Both the position numbers and the translations under genes were made by a program. A DNA stretch of 64,000 bases, taken from the NCBI GenBank assembly GCA_934572465.1, contig CAKTLG010000005.1, forward strand, positions 20,719 to 84,718, in the 5' to 3' direction. The notes below the pieces were generated by a model. The model saw only the letters and a list, made by a program, of their open reading frames with translations, made no database searches and was not told the origin of the DNA. The stretch is from an uncultured Oscillospiraceae bacterium. GTDB lineage: Bacteria > Bacillota > Clostridia > Oscillospirales > Oscillospiraceae. Of this stretch, positions 50,991 to 60,043 are shown one piece after another. The stretch's first letter is position 1, and every line of letters starts with the position of its first letter.

Positions 50991-51812
50991 ATGCGGATGT
51001 TTTTGCATTTGGAACGGGAAAGGAAGCGGCGGAGCGGAGAGAATGTGAGGATGTGGTTTCTGGTGCTGCGGCGCAGGTGGCTGACGCTTGCCGCGGCGGG
51101 GATGGCTGCCATTGCCATTTTTGCTGCGGTCAACTACCCTGCCGCCGTCAGCGCCGCGGCGGCGGCGCGGCAGCTGCCGATCTACTGCGTGCAGCGCGAC
51201 CAGAAGATGTGCAGCATTTCGTTCGACGCGGCGTGGGGGGCGGATAATACGCAGAAGATCCTCGACGTGCTTGAGGAGTACGGCGTTACCTGCACGTTTT
51301 TCGTGGTGGGGAACTGGGCGGATCAGTATCCCGAGCAGGCCAGGGCCATTGTCGACAGCGGCAACGAGCTGATGAATCACTCCAACGCACACGACCACTA
51401 CAATTCGCTCACGGCCGATCAGATCGTCGCCGATGTGAACGTCTGCAACGACAAGATCGAGGCGCTGACCGGCGTGCGCCCCACGCTGATCCGCTGTCCG
51501 TTCGGCGAATATGACGATCATGTGATCTCCGCGATCCGCTCAATGGGCATGGAGCCGATCCAGTGGGATGTGGACAGTCTGGACTGGAAGGGTATTTCCG
51601 CAGCGGAGATCACCAGGCGCGTGACAGGCAAGGTGACGAACGGCTCGATCGTGCTGTTCCACAACGCGGGCGAGCATACGCCGGAGGCGCTGCCGGATAT
51701 CCTCGACTATCTGCTCGCCGAGGGGTATGAGATCGTGCCCATCTCCAAGATCCTGCTCTCCGGCGAATACAGCATCGACCACACGGGGCGGCAGTGTCCC
51801 GCAGCGCAGTGA
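50991..51812 (+). CDS. polysaccharide deacetylase (PdaB/sporulation-type NodB domain)
   Basis: 273 aa from ATG 50991 (AAGGGGAGG upstream). N-terminal membrane anchor at about 29-50 (WLTLAAAGMAAIAIFAAV), then a NodB homology domain with SFDAAWG (motif 1), HSNAHDHY (motif 2, metal ligands) and RCPFGEYD (motif 3). The first metal Asp is kept. Such enzymes deacetylate peptidoglycan N-acetylglucosamine or N-acetylmuramic acid; PdaB-like members act in spore cortex maintenance. The substrate is not determined here. Monocistronic with a strong terminator. Confidence 0.9.
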   Translation: MRMFLHLERERKRRSGENVRMWFLVLRRRWLTLAAAGMAAIAIFAAVNYPAAVSAAAAARQLPIYCVQRDQKMCSISFDAAWGADNTQKILDVLEEYGVTCTFFVVGNWADQYPEQARAIVDSGNELMNHSNAHDHYNSLTADQIVADVNVCNDKIEALTGVRPTLIRCPFGEYDDHVISAIRSMGMEPIQWDVDSLDWKGISAAEITRRVTGKVTNGSIVLFHNAGEHTPEALPDILDYLLAEGYEIVPISKILLSGEYSIDHTGRQCPAAQ

Positions 51813-51840
51813 GTGCGGCGGCGCCGATACTGCGGCACGA

Positions 51841-51883
51841 AAAGGGGAGAGTTCTCTTATGCAAGAGAACTCTCCCCTTTTTA
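51841..51883 (+). terminator. Rho-independent terminator after deacetylase
   Basis: AAAGGGGAGAGTTCTCTT / AAGAGAACTCTCCCCTTT, 18-bp perfect stem, loop ATGC, then T run. Confidence 0.95.
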
Positions 51884-52096
51884 TTTGCTGCGGCCAACGC
51901 TTTACGCATCAGCAATGATTGAAACAAATGCTGCGCAGGCGGATCTCAGCATATCTCAAGCCGCGGCGCTGTGCGGGATCCCGGCGCTTTTCGCATGTAT
52001 CGAAAAGCGGAATATATCTTACCGTGTATATTCAGTATGACCAATTTTGTAGTTTTTGTCATCAAATATTCCGGTTATTCTGATCTCAGAAAGTCG

Positions 52097-52125
52097 TTGC
52101 CGTGGCGGCACTTTCTTACTATAAT
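52097..52125 (+). promoter_or_regulatory. sigma-A promoter of pepD
   Basis: -35 TTGCCG (52097-52102), 17-bp spacer, -10 TATAAT (52120-52125). The stretch 51884-52096 is AT-richer than its surroundings and holds no other recognised feature. Confidence 0.82.
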
Positions 52126-52158
52126 GTGGTAAAGTGTTTTGCGTGAGGAGGTTGAAAA

Positions 52159-53604
52159 ATGAATTACAGTAAGGCCACATTGCTCGCGTCTCCTGTATTC
52201 CGACATTTTGATGAGCTCTGCCATATCCCGCACGTCAGCGGAAATGAAAAAGCCCTGAGCGACCATATCCTTGCATGGGCAATGGAGCGCGGCCTGCAGG
52301 CGAAGCAGGATGCGCACCATAATCTTTATATCCGCAAGCCTGCCAGCAAGGGCTACGAAAATGCTCCGTCGGTTATGCTTCAGGCTCATCTTGATATGGT
52401 GGGCGATCAGCCGGGCGGCGGTACATTTGATTTTGCCCACCAGCCCATTGAGTGGATCGTCGAGGGCGATACCATTACGACCGGCGGCAAAACGACGCTC
52501 GGTGCCGACGATGGCGCAGGTGTTGCCTTGATCCAGTCGATCCTGGAGGACGACACTCTCGCGCATCCTGCTCTGGAGGTCGCGCTTACTGCGATGGAGG
52601 AAGTCGATTTCAGCGGTGCGGACAAGTTTGATTTCCCGTTTACATCTGAACTTTTCATCAATCTGGACGGCTCCTATGATACGCAGATCCTGTGCAGCAG
52701 CTCCGGTGGAATGGATGCCGATGTCGTGCTGCCCCTGACATATCAGCCGGCGGCGGACGGTTCGGTGTGTGCCAAAATTTCTGTCACCGGTCTGGCGGGC
52801 GGCCATTCCGGACGCGAGATCGACCGAGGGCATGATTCTGCCATCGCTGTGATGGGGCGTTTCCTGCTGGCGCTGAGCGGCAGTGTGCCGTTTCTGATCT
52901 CACACGTGGAGGGCGGCAACGGCTATACCTCCATCAGCCGTGATGCTTCGGCTGAGATCGTTCTCGATCCCTCCGATATGCCCGCACTGCGCGATGCCGT
53001 CAAGCAGCTGCAGGGGGTGATGCGGCAGGAGCATCCCCGCACCGGCAGCGGCATTGAGGTCAGTCTTTCCGATGCTCCGTGTCCGGCGCAGGCTGCCCAA
53101 GCGCAGAGCATCATCGCATGGCTGACACTTTCACCGAACGGCATCGTGCAGATGAACGAGATGTTTCCCAGCGTGGTGGAGTCCTCCGTCAACCTCGGGA
53201 CGGTCAAAACGGACGAAGCGGGGATGCATTTCAAGTTTGACATCCGTTCTCTCCCTGAACAGATGGGGCGCTTTTCCTATAACCGGATCGCTCTGCTTGC
53301 CAAAATGACAGGCGCCAGCTGCGCGACCTCTCTGCAGTATCCGAGCTGGACGCTCCGCGAACCGTCGGCGCTGCGGAGCACGGCCGTCGATGTCTATCGG
53401 CAGCTCAACGGCAGTGAGCCGGAGGTGCTCTCCATCCATGTCGGGCTTGAGGTCGGCTATTTCTGCCGCCGCAAGCCGCAGCTCGATGCCATCTCCATCG
53501 GCCCGCTGCGCTGGGGAGCGCACGGCCCAGCGGAAGCAATGAATATTCCTTCGCTCTACCGCTGCTTTGAATATCTTAAAGCGCTGCTCGCTGCGATCCG
53601 ATGA
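52159..53604 (+). CDS. pepD: beta-Ala-His (aminoacyl-histidine) dipeptidase, M20 family
   Basis: 481 aa, the PepD length. M20 metallopeptidase motifs: VMLQAHLDMVGDQ (zinc His and Asp), LGADDGAGVAL (bridging Asp), MEEVDFSGADKF (Glu ligand), GLAGGHSGREID, and the C-terminal GAHGPAEAMNIPSL (last His). It cleaves Xaa-His and other dipeptides in the cytosol. GAGGAGG precedes ATG 52159. Converges with a LysR gene whose divergent partners are a YfcC-like permease and an AEC carrier, consistent with a peptide or amino-acid utilisation locus. Confidence 0.95.
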   Translation: MNYSKATLLASPVFRHFDELCHIPHVSGNEKALSDHILAWAMERGLQAKQDAHHNLYIRKPASKGYENAPSVMLQAHLDMVGDQPGGGTFDFAHQPIEWIVEGDTITTGGKTTLGADDGAGVALIQSILEDDTLAHPALEVALTAMEEVDFSGADKFDFPFTSELFINLDGSYDTQILCSSSGGMDADVVLPLTYQPAADGSVCAKISVTGLAGGHSGREIDRGHDSAIAVMGRFLLALSGSVPFLISHVEGGNGYTSISRDASAEIVLDPSDMPALRDAVKQLQGVMRQEHPRTGSGIEVSLSDAPCPAQAAQAQSIIAWLTLSPNGIVQMNEMFPSVVESSVNLGTVKTDEAGMHFKFDIRSLPEQMGRFSYNRIALLAKMTGASCATSLQYPSWTLREPSALRSTAVDVYRQLNGSEPEVLSIHVGLEVGYFCRRKPQLDAISIGPLRWGAHGPAEAMNIPSLYRCFEYLKALLAAIR

Positions 53605-53610
53605 TCCAGC

Positions 53611-54480
53611 TCAGGTGAACTGCTTGAAATACTGCTGCATGTAGTCCAGAAAAGATCGGGTCGCATTGCTCAACGGCCGCATGCTGTCGCGGAACAGGAA
53701 CGTCTTTCGCCGGAAATTTTCCTCGTCCACCGGCAGCAGAACTGCACCCTGAAACGGCAGCTCACGCCATGAGACCGTGGGGACGACCGAGATCCCAAAG
53801 TCGCAGGCGACATATTTTTCAAGACATCTGAGGTCATCTATGTAAGTAACACTTTTCGGATGCAGACCCTGCTGCTCGCAATGCATCGTCAGGATACGGC
53901 AGAGGCTGGAAGCGGGAGAGAGAAAAAGAAAATTCTCCTTTGTCAGCTCCGGCAGGGCAACGGACTTTTTTCCCGAAAGCGGATTGCTTTGTGAAACGGC
54001 AATTTTCAGTTCTTCCTCTAAAACGGGCACGCACAGATCCTCTCTCTCCGTTGGCGGGAAGGCTGAAATGCAGAAATCATAGTCCGTCGCCTCTTTTGGA
54101 TTCTGATACAGAAGGAAACGTACCTCGGGGTTGAGCCGCTTGAATGCTGCAATACAGTCCACCATGTTGTACCGGTGCTGAAGCAGCAGGCATTTTACGG
54201 TTCCTTTGAGCGCTGTGCTCTTTTTCTCCTCATGAACAGCCTCGAGCGCATTGTCAAGATGCAGCAGCGCTGCCTGTACCCCTTGGAAGAGGATCTCTCC
54301 CTCCGGCGTAAGGGAGATCCTGTTTTTCGTGCGGTCGAAAAGTGCGGCGCCCAGCTCTCGCTCCAGCTTTGAGATCGTTTTGGACATGGCTGGCTGCGGG
54401 ATCATGTGATAGGCCGCCGCATGAGAGATATTTTCCATTCTTGCCACGGTGGCAAAATAACGAAGCTGCAGCAATTCCAT
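53611..54480 (-). CDS. LysR-family transcriptional regulator of the permease locus
   Basis: 289 aa. Winged helix MELLQLRYFATVARMEN and AMSKTISKLERELGAALFDR; effector domain from about residue 90. Divergent from the YfcC-like permease gene across a 107-bp gap that holds an exact 11-bp inverted repeat, the usual geometry for LysR control of the divergent gene and itself. Only 6 bp separate its stop codon from convergent pepD. Confidence 0.92.
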   Translation of the reverse strand: MELLQLRYFATVARMENISHAAAYHMIPQPAMSKTISKLERELGAALFDRTKNRISLTPEGEILFQGVQAALLHLDNALEAVHEEKKSTALKGTVKCLLLQHRYNMVDCIAAFKRLNPEVRFLLYQNPKEATDYDFCISAFPPTEREDLCVPVLEEELKIAVSQSNPLSGKKSVALPELTKENFLFLSPASSLCRILTMHCEQQGLHPKSVTYIDDLRCLEKYVACDFGISVVPTVSWRELPFQGAVLLPVDEENFRRKTFLFRDSMRPLSNATRSFLDYMQQYFKQFT

Positions 54481-54504
54481 TGCAGGTTACCTCCATTCCT
54501 ATCC

Positions 54505-54541
54505 TTGCAGATATGGTATCGCAAAAATGGCATATCTGCAA
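54505..54541. promoter_or_regulatory. inverted-repeat operator between lysR and the permease gene
   Basis: TTGCAGATATG (54505-54515) and CATATCTGCAA (54531-54541) are exact inverted repeats separated by 15 bp. This is a plausible LysR-type site in the divergent promoter region. Confidence 0.7.
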
Positions 54542-54587
54542 CCGTATGTTTTATTCTTCATATCATTTAACAGAAAGAAGGACTATC

Positions 54588-56003
54588 ATGTTCAAAAAGA
54601 AGAATCCCATTGAACAGCAGCAGGTCAAGGCAGTCAACCCCATGATCATCCTGATCGTATTTCTCCTCATTGCTGCGATCGCCACTTATATCATTCCCGC
54701 CGGTTCGTTTGACCGTATTGCCGATGAGACCACCGGCTACGAGACGGTCGATCCCGACAGCTATCACCGCGTGGACCAGAACCCCATCAAGCCCTTTGAC
54801 GTGTTCAAATCGTTCCACAAGGGCCTTTCCGGTTCTGCAAGCCTTATTTTCTTCATCCTGATCGTCGGCGGTTCGCTGCAGGTCATTCAGGACACCGGCG
54901 CGATCGACATCGGACTGAAAAATCTTATCAAGCGCTTTGCCGGACGGGAAAACCTGCTGCTCATTATGATCCTGCTTTCGTTTGGCGTGCTGTCCTGCTT
55001 TGCTGCATGCAGCGAGGAGTTTCTTGCCTTCATGCCGCTGATCTACACGGTCTGCCTTGCGCTTGGCCTTGACTCCATGGTCGCCGCGTTTCTGGTGCTT
55101 GGCGCATCCTCTATCGGCTATTGCGGCGGTATGACGAACGCCTTTACCGTCGGCGTTGCGCAGAACATTGCGGGCCTGCCCGTCTTTTCCGGCATGGGCT
55201 ACCGTACGATCGTGTTCATCGTCTTCGAGATCGTGAGCCTCGTCTGGCTCTGCCTGTACGCGAATAAAATCAAGAAAAATCCGGAAAAGAGCCTGATGCA
55301 CGATATTGACAACCAGTATCGTACAGAGCTTGACCTTTCCGAGATCCCCCCGATGACCACGCGCCACAAGCTCGTGCTGCTGGTCTTTGTGCTCGGCATT
55401 GCCGCTATGGTCTACGGCACGCTGAAGGAAGGCTTCTACCTCACGGAAATGAGCGCCGTTTTTGTCATCGTCACCATTCTTTCCGGACTGATCGGCGGTC
55501 TGAGCGGCGATCGGATCTGCGATGCGTTTGTCAAGGGCGTGAAGGATCTTGTCTGGGTCGGCCTCATCATGGGCATCTGCAAGGCTTTGACCAATGTCCT
55601 TACCGACGCCAATATCATCGATACCATCATCAACGCCATGGCACGCCTGCTTATCGGTCTGCCGAAGAGCGTTGCTGCCTGCGGCATGTTCATCGTGCAG
55701 GATCTCATCAACTGCGTGATCCCCTCCGGCTCCGGTCAGGCTGCCGTGACGATGCCTCTGATGGTCCCACTGGGCGATCTTCTTGGCATCAATCGGCAGG
55801 TCAACGTGCTGGCATTCCAGTTTGGCGACTCCCTGACCAATATGGTTACCCCCGCCGGTGCCAAGCTGATGGCCGGTATTGCCATGTGCCACATCCCTTA
55901 TAAGAAGTGGATGAAGTTCTTCCTCCCCTGTTTCATTCTCTGGGTCATCACAGCCTGTGTGCTCCTGATCATTGCTACGGCCATCAACTATGGCCCGTTC
56001 TGA
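54588..56003 (+). CDS. YfcC/DcuC-superfamily permease (amino acid or dipeptide transport)
   Basis: 471 aa with about 11-12 membrane segments. YfcC-family features: YIIPAGSFDRIADETTG in the first external loop, FFILIVGGSLQVIQDTGAID, GYCGGMTNAFTVGVAQNIAG and the re-entrant CVIPSGSGQAAVTMPLM. Members are thought to exchange or import amino acids or C4 acids. Start ATG 54588 behind AGAAGGAC. Divergent from lysR and followed by an AEC carrier 52 bp later. Confidence 0.88.
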   Translation: MFKKKNPIEQQQVKAVNPMIILIVFLLIAAIATYIIPAGSFDRIADETTGYETVDPDSYHRVDQNPIKPFDVFKSFHKGLSGSASLIFFILIVGGSLQVIQDTGAIDIGLKNLIKRFAGRENLLLIMILLSFGVLSCFAACSEEFLAFMPLIYTVCLALGLDSMVAAFLVLGASSIGYCGGMTNAFTVGVAQNIAGLPVFSGMGYRTIVFIVFEIVSLVWLCLYANKIKKNPEKSLMHDIDNQYRTELDLSEIPPMTTRHKLVLLVFVLGIAAMVYGTLKEGFYLTEMSAVFVIVTILSGLIGGLSGDRICDAFVKGVKDLVWVGLIMGICKALTNVLTDANIIDTIINAMARLLIGLPKSVAACGMFIVQDLINCVIPSGSGQAAVTMPLMVPLGDLLGINRQVNVLAFQFGDSLTNMVTPAGAKLMAGIAMCHIPYKKWMKFFLPCFILWVITACVLLIIATAINYGPF

Positions 56004-56055
56004 CCGGATGGCCGGAGTACGCTGTAATGATGTGATTTGAATTAGGAGTTTTCCG

Positions 56056-56967
56056 TTGGACAATGCATTGATCATTCTTCGGCAGATCGGCATTATGTTT
56101 TTCTATCTTGCCATCGGCTGCCTGCTGTTTCGCTTTGATCTGCTGACAAAAGAGGGCAGTCGTTCGCTTGCCAATCTGCTCATTTACATTTCGCTTCCCT
56201 GTGCGATCATCCAATCGTTTTGCATCAGTGACGGGCCGGAGATCCGGCAGGCGCTGCTTCCTTCGCTGTTTCTGGGAGCACTGCTCCTGCTGCTCTCCAT
56301 GACCATTTCGGCAGTGCTGTTCCGTCAGGAGCCGCTGCAAAACTTTGGGGCGGCGTTTTCCAATGCCGGATTCATGGGCATTCCGCTCATTTCCGCCTCG
56401 CTTGGCGAACAGGCGGTGTTTTTCAGCGCCGGGTTTACCGCCATGCTGAATATCCTGCAGTGGACGTACGGCCAGCGGCTTCTGTCCCGGCAGAAAACCA
56501 AGCGTCCGTGGAAGGCGCTGCTGAACCCGCTGATGGTCGGCTTCCTGATCGGCCTTGCTCTGTTTTTCTCTAAGATCACGCTGCCATCCGCCGTGCTCTC
56601 GTGCCTGTCGGCGCTGTCCGGTCTGAACGCCCCCCTTGCCATGATCACCGTGGGGGCATATCTTGCTCAGACTGATTTTCACGACATGATCTTCACTGCC
56701 CGCAACTACTGGGTGTGTGCGGTCCGGCTGGTGCTGATCCCGCTGATGAGCATTGTGCTGCTTTCCTTGTTTTCAGGGGTCTCTGTTTCGCTGCGCTATG
56801 CGCTGCTCATTGCGGCCTGCGCTCCCATCGGAGCCAATGTGGCTGTTTACGCACAGCGGCTTAACGGCAACTATACCTATGCTGTGCAGCTGGTCTGCCT
56901 GAGCACGCTGCTGAGTATCGTCACTATGCCCCTGATCATGGGTCTTGCCTGCGTCTTATGGGCGTGA
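56056..56967 (+). CDS. AEC (auxin efflux carrier)-family transporter
   Basis: 303 aa, TTG start at 56056 (AGGAG nine bases upstream; the nearby ATG at 56063 is out of frame). Ten membrane helices expected. LLIYISLPCAIIQSF and FSNAGFMGIPLISASLGEQAVF carry the broken-helix motif, and CAPIGANVAVYAQRLNG ends the second half. AEC carriers export or import malate, lactate and amino acids. Probably co-transcribed with the YfcC-like permease. Confidence 0.9.
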   Translation: MDNALIILRQIGIMFFYLAIGCLLFRFDLLTKEGSRSLANLLIYISLPCAIIQSFCISDGPEIRQALLPSLFLGALLLLLSMTISAVLFRQEPLQNFGAAFSNAGFMGIPLISASLGEQAVFFSAGFTAMLNILQWTYGQRLLSRQKTKRPWKALLNPLMVGFLIGLALFFSKITLPSAVLSCLSALSGLNAPLAMITVGAYLAQTDFHDMIFTARNYWVCAVRLVLIPLMSIVLLSLFSGVSVSLRYALLIAACAPIGANVAVYAQRLNGNYTYAVQLVCLSTLLSIVTMPLIMGLACVLWA

Positions 56968-57067
56968 GAAGCTGTCCGCCTGCAAAGGAGACCGGGTTTA
57001 CGGCAAAGCGCAGATGGGCGGTACGTGCTGTCTCCGCGCAGCGGTACAGGTCTGTGACGGCTGCACC

Positions 57068-57096
57068 TTGTTTTTCACAGTGCGGCGTGGTATAAT
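57068..57096 (+). promoter_or_regulatory. sigma-A promoter of the 1c-type aminotransferase gene
   Basis: -35 TTGTTT (57068-57073), 17-bp spacer, -10 TATAAT (57091-57096). Confidence 0.85.
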
Positions 57097-57131
57097 CAGT
57101 TTACTTTCATGTGATAAAGGGGGAAAGCGCC

Positions 57132-58403
57132 ATGACGTATCAGGAGATGACCGCCGCGCAGCGGCGGCAGGAATACGATCGGGTCGCCGCGGAATTTGAA
57201 GCGCTGAGGGCAAAGGATCTCAAGCTCAACATGGCGCGCGGCAAGCCGAGCAGGCAGCAGCTCGATCTGGTGAGCGATATTATGACGGCGCTGGCCGATC
57301 CTGCCGACTGTATCGACGGCGGCGTGGATGCGCGCAACTACGGCGAGCTCAAGGGCCTTGAGAGCGCCCGCGTGCTGTTTGCCGACATTCTCGGCTGCAG
57401 GCCCTCGCAGGTCTTTGCGGGCGGCAACGCGAGCCTTCAGCTCATGTACGACACGATCTGCAAGGCCTATACCCACGGACTTCTGCACAGCGAGTCACCG
57501 TGGTGCCGTCAGCAGGGGCTCAAGTGGCTCTGTCCCGCGCCTGGGTATGACCGCCACTTCAAGATCACCGAAAGCTTCGGCTTTGAGCTTATCACCATCC
57601 CCATGACCGAGAACGGCCCCGACATGGATATCGTCGAGAATCTCATCAAGGACCCGATGGTCAAGGGCATGTGGAATGTGCCGAAGTACTCCAATCCCGA
57701 CGGCGTCATCTACTCCGACGAGACCATCGAGCGCATTGCAAGGATGAAACCCGCCGCGCCGGACTTCCTGCTCATGTGGGATAATGCCTACTGCATTCAC
57801 GAGTTCGACGGCGAGTTCGTGCCGTTTCCCGATATCCTCAGCGAGTGCGAGAAGTACGGCAACGCCGATATGGTCTTCGAGTTTGCCTCTACGAGCAAGA
57901 TCACGCTCCCGGGCGCGGGCATCGCATGCTTTGCGTGCAGTGAGGCCAACATGGACTACATCACAAAGCTCATGGGCGTGCAGGTCATCAGCTTTGACAA
58001 GATGAATCAGCTGCGCCATGTGAAGTACCTCAAGGACAAGGCGCACACGCTGGCGCTGATGAAAAAGCACGCGGCGGTGCTGAAGCCGAAGTTCGATATG
58101 GTGGTCGATACCCTCGAGCGCGAGATCGCGCCGCTCGGCATCGCACGCTGGCACACGCCCAAGGGCGGCTATTTTGTCTCCGTGAACACGGCCCCCGGGC
58201 TTGCCAAGCGCACGCTGGCACTCTGCAAGGAGGCGGGCGTTGTGATGACGAGCGCGGGTGCGACGTATCCATACGGCCACGACCCCGCCGACAGCAACAT
58301 CCGCGTCGCGCCGTCGCTCCCGCCGGTCGAGGAGCTCGAGCAGGCGATGACGGTGTTCTGCTGCTGCCTGAAGCTCGCGGCGCTTGAACAGCTGGAAAAG
58401 TGA
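57132..58403 (+). CDS. aminotransferase class I, subgroup 1c (aspartate aminotransferase type, PF12897)
   Basis: 423 aa. It begins with the subgroup's KLNMARGKPSRQQLDL motif. PLP contacts: GGNASLQLMYDTI, a substrate/cofactor Asn in VPKYSNPDGV, MWDNAYCIHEF, and the Schiff-base Lys in ASTSKITLPGAG. The 1c subgroup (Corynebacterium-type) mostly transaminates aspartate and 2-oxoglutarate. ATG 57132 follows AAAGGGGGAAAG. Own promoter and terminator. Confidence 0.92.
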   Translation: MTYQEMTAAQRRQEYDRVAAEFEALRAKDLKLNMARGKPSRQQLDLVSDIMTALADPADCIDGGVDARNYGELKGLESARVLFADILGCRPSQVFAGGNASLQLMYDTICKAYTHGLLHSESPWCRQQGLKWLCPAPGYDRHFKITESFGFELITIPMTENGPDMDIVENLIKDPMVKGMWNVPKYSNPDGVIYSDETIERIARMKPAAPDFLLMWDNAYCIHEFDGEFVPFPDILSECEKYGNADMVFEFASTSKITLPGAGIACFACSEANMDYITKLMGVQVISFDKMNQLRHVKYLKDKAHTLALMKKHAAVLKPKFDMVVDTLEREIAPLGIARWHTPKGGYFVSVNTAPGLAKRTLALCKEAGVVMTSAGATYPYGHDPADSNIRVAPSLPPVEELEQAMTVFCCCLKLAALEQLEK

Positions 58404-58412
58404 AAAATACGG

Positions 58413-58444
58413 AAAAAGCGGGCCGCACTGCGGCCCACTTTTCT
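58413..58444. terminator. bidirectional terminator between convergent genes
   Basis: AAAAAGCGGGCCGCA / TGCGGCCCACTTTT hairpin with T runs on both strands. Confidence 0.87.
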
Positions 58445-58453
58445 TATTCTGCT

Positions 58454-59332
58454 TCACTTTCCCGCTTTCTTCGCTTCCCGCTTCACGCGCCAGACGGCGA
58501 GCGTGCGCACGAGCAGCACGTTCACGAGCGCCAGACGCGCATAGCTGTACAGGACGCTGATGAAGAAATACGGAGAAGCGTTGCTGTAGATCTTGCCGCG
58601 CCAAAGCGGCATAATGCCGTAGCGCATCAGAAGCGGCAGCACGACGAGCGCGGCAAGCCAACCTGCGATGAGCCGTGTGACCTCCTTTTTCGCCGTGGGC
58701 AGCCTGAGCATCCGGTAGGAGCACACTGTGCAGACGATCATCACAAGCATGCCGATGAACTGCACCCACGCGATGGCAAGGCGCGCATAGTTCATCTGCG
58801 CCGTCCAGAGGTGCGTCATAAAGATGGTCGTCCACGAAAGACCGGTCGCAAAGCGGAGGTAGAGATCAATGCACCCATAGGCCGCCCAGCCGCACCACAG
58901 GCCTGCGCGCCGCTTCGCCGTAAAGCAGATGATGCCGCAGATGAAAAACGGCGAAGCGTATATCAGCCCCGCCAGCAGATCGCCGGCGAGTATCAGGCAG
59001 ATGAGAAGAAGGGCTGCTCCGGTGCACAACAGGATCGTGCCTGCAACGGTGCGACGCTTTTCCCGCTCGGGCGCCGCCTGCGGCGTAAAGGACGCGGGCG
59101 CGTTGGACGGTGCGGGGATCTCTGATTTCGGCGCGTCCTCGCCGCGCACGAGCGCGTCAAGCGTTACGCCGAAAAGCTCAGAGAGCCTGAGCAGCTTGTC
59201 CAGCTCGGGGATAGACGCGTCGGTCTCCCATTTCGAGACGCTTTGACGCGAAACGTCCAGCGCGTCGGCAAGATCGCCCTGCGACCAGTTCTTCCGCGTG
59301 CGCAGACGCACGATATTCTCTCCAAGTGTCAT
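58454..59332 (-). CDS. XRE-family HTH regulator with C-terminal membrane domain
   Basis: 292 aa from ATG 59332. The N-terminal XRE helix-turn-helix (1-60) has LGENIVRLRTRKNWSQGDL and LDVSRQSVSKWETDASIPE. A Pro/Ala/Ser linker (about 70-95) leads to about six membrane helices (100-285). Such membrane-tethered XRE proteins are common in Clostridia and are thought to respond to envelope or membrane signals. Targets unknown. Own weak promoter (TATGCT box). Confidence 0.88.
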   Translation of the reverse strand: MTLGENIVRLRTRKNWSQGDLADALDVSRQSVSKWETDASIPELDKLLRLSELFGVTLDALVRGEDAPKSEIPAPSNAPASFTPQAAPEREKRRTVAGTILLCTGAALLLICLILAGDLLAGLIYASPFFICGIICFTAKRRAGLWCGWAAYGCIDLYLRFATGLSWTTIFMTHLWTAQMNYARLAIAWVQFIGMLVMIVCTVCSYRMLRLPTAKKEVTRLIAGWLAALVVLPLLMRYGIMPLWRGKIYSNASPYFFISVLYSYARLALVNVLLVRTLAVWRVKREAKKAGK

Positions 59333-59470
59333 GTGGGGGGCCTCCTTTGCGTTTTTTCTGCGCTCAGCATAGCAGAAAACGCGGCGGAAGTCCACCAAGG
59401 GGACTTGAAAAGTTAGCAACCAGCGGTTGCAGCGCATCAAAAAGGCTGTAAAACAACACTTTTGATGAAA

Positions 59471-59720
59471 AATGCACGCCGCTCTGCGCCTTGCCACCCT
59501 ACGGGCGGTGGGGCCCTCGCTTTGTGAGAAGAATAAATCGCCACGCGCAGGCCGCGGCGATTTGTGATCCAAAACATTTCGTGCCCGCGGGCGCGAAAAA
59601 ATTCTGATCGTAAATTCCGACGACATGCGCGTCGGAATTTACTCTTTGCGCGGAGCGCGTGTCGAACCGCCCTACGGGCGGTGAGACACAGAGCGGAGTG
59701 CAATCCCTCCCAAAAACAAA
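59471..59720. repeat. hairpin-mosaic element, inverted pair (copies B and C)
   Basis: Copy B (minus strand, 59585-59700) matches copy A near 2.9 kb: linker CGACACGCGCTCCGCGCAAAG, stem 2 as an exact 13-bp pair (59610-59622/59630-59642) with loop CGCATGT, and stem 1 ACCGCCC/GGGCGGT. Copy C (plus strand, from about 59471) is more divergent: CGCTCTGCGCC, a CCACC/GGTGG stem, and AAATCGCC/GGCGATTT. They converge on a shared central hairpin around TCGTGCCCGCGGGCGCGA. No gene is recognised between 59333 and 59710. Confidence 0.75.
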
Positions 59721-59748
59721 GAGCGCCGAAAGGCGCTCTTTGTTTTTG
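59711..59748. terminator. terminator after Dabb gene
   Basis: CAAAAACAAAGAGCGCC / GGCGCTCTTTGTTTTTG, long perfect hairpin with T runs on both strands; it runs up to the Dabb stop codon. Confidence 0.9.
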
Positions 59749-59749
59749 A

Positions 59750-60031
59750 TTAGAATTCGTAGTCCACGGCGACGCGGTCGACGCGGATGGCCTTGCATAG
59801 CCCGCTTGCCGCGACATGGCGGGGGTCGACCTTGTAGGCGGCCAGATCCTCCATGGAGTCAAACTCGGAGACAAGCACGGCGTCGTAATTGTCCGCGCCG
59901 ATGTTCTTTGCGACCTCGCACTTTTTCAGCTGCGGGATCACGCCGTCGAGCGCCTTGAGCTGCGCGAGGAATTCGTCGGCCTGCGCCTCGGTCCCCTCGC
60001 GGAACTTCCACATTACGATATGACGGATCAT
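59750..60031 (-). CDS. Dabb family (stress-responsive alpha/beta-barrel) protein
   Basis: 93 aa, family length. It begins MIRHIVMWKFREGTEAQ and includes DAVLVSEFDSMEDLAAYKVDPRH and the terminal VDRVAVDYEF, the ferredoxin-like Dabb fold that forms small dimers. Function in bacteria is mostly unknown. Twelve bp downstream of an aminotransferase gene, so it is in the same transcript. Confidence 0.93.
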   Translation of the reverse strand: MIRHIVMWKFREGTEAQADEFLAQLKALDGVIPQLKKCEVAKNIGADNYDAVLVSEFDSMEDLAAYKVDPRHVAASGLCKAIRVDRVAVDYEF

Positions 60032-60043
60032 CGCGCGTACCTC

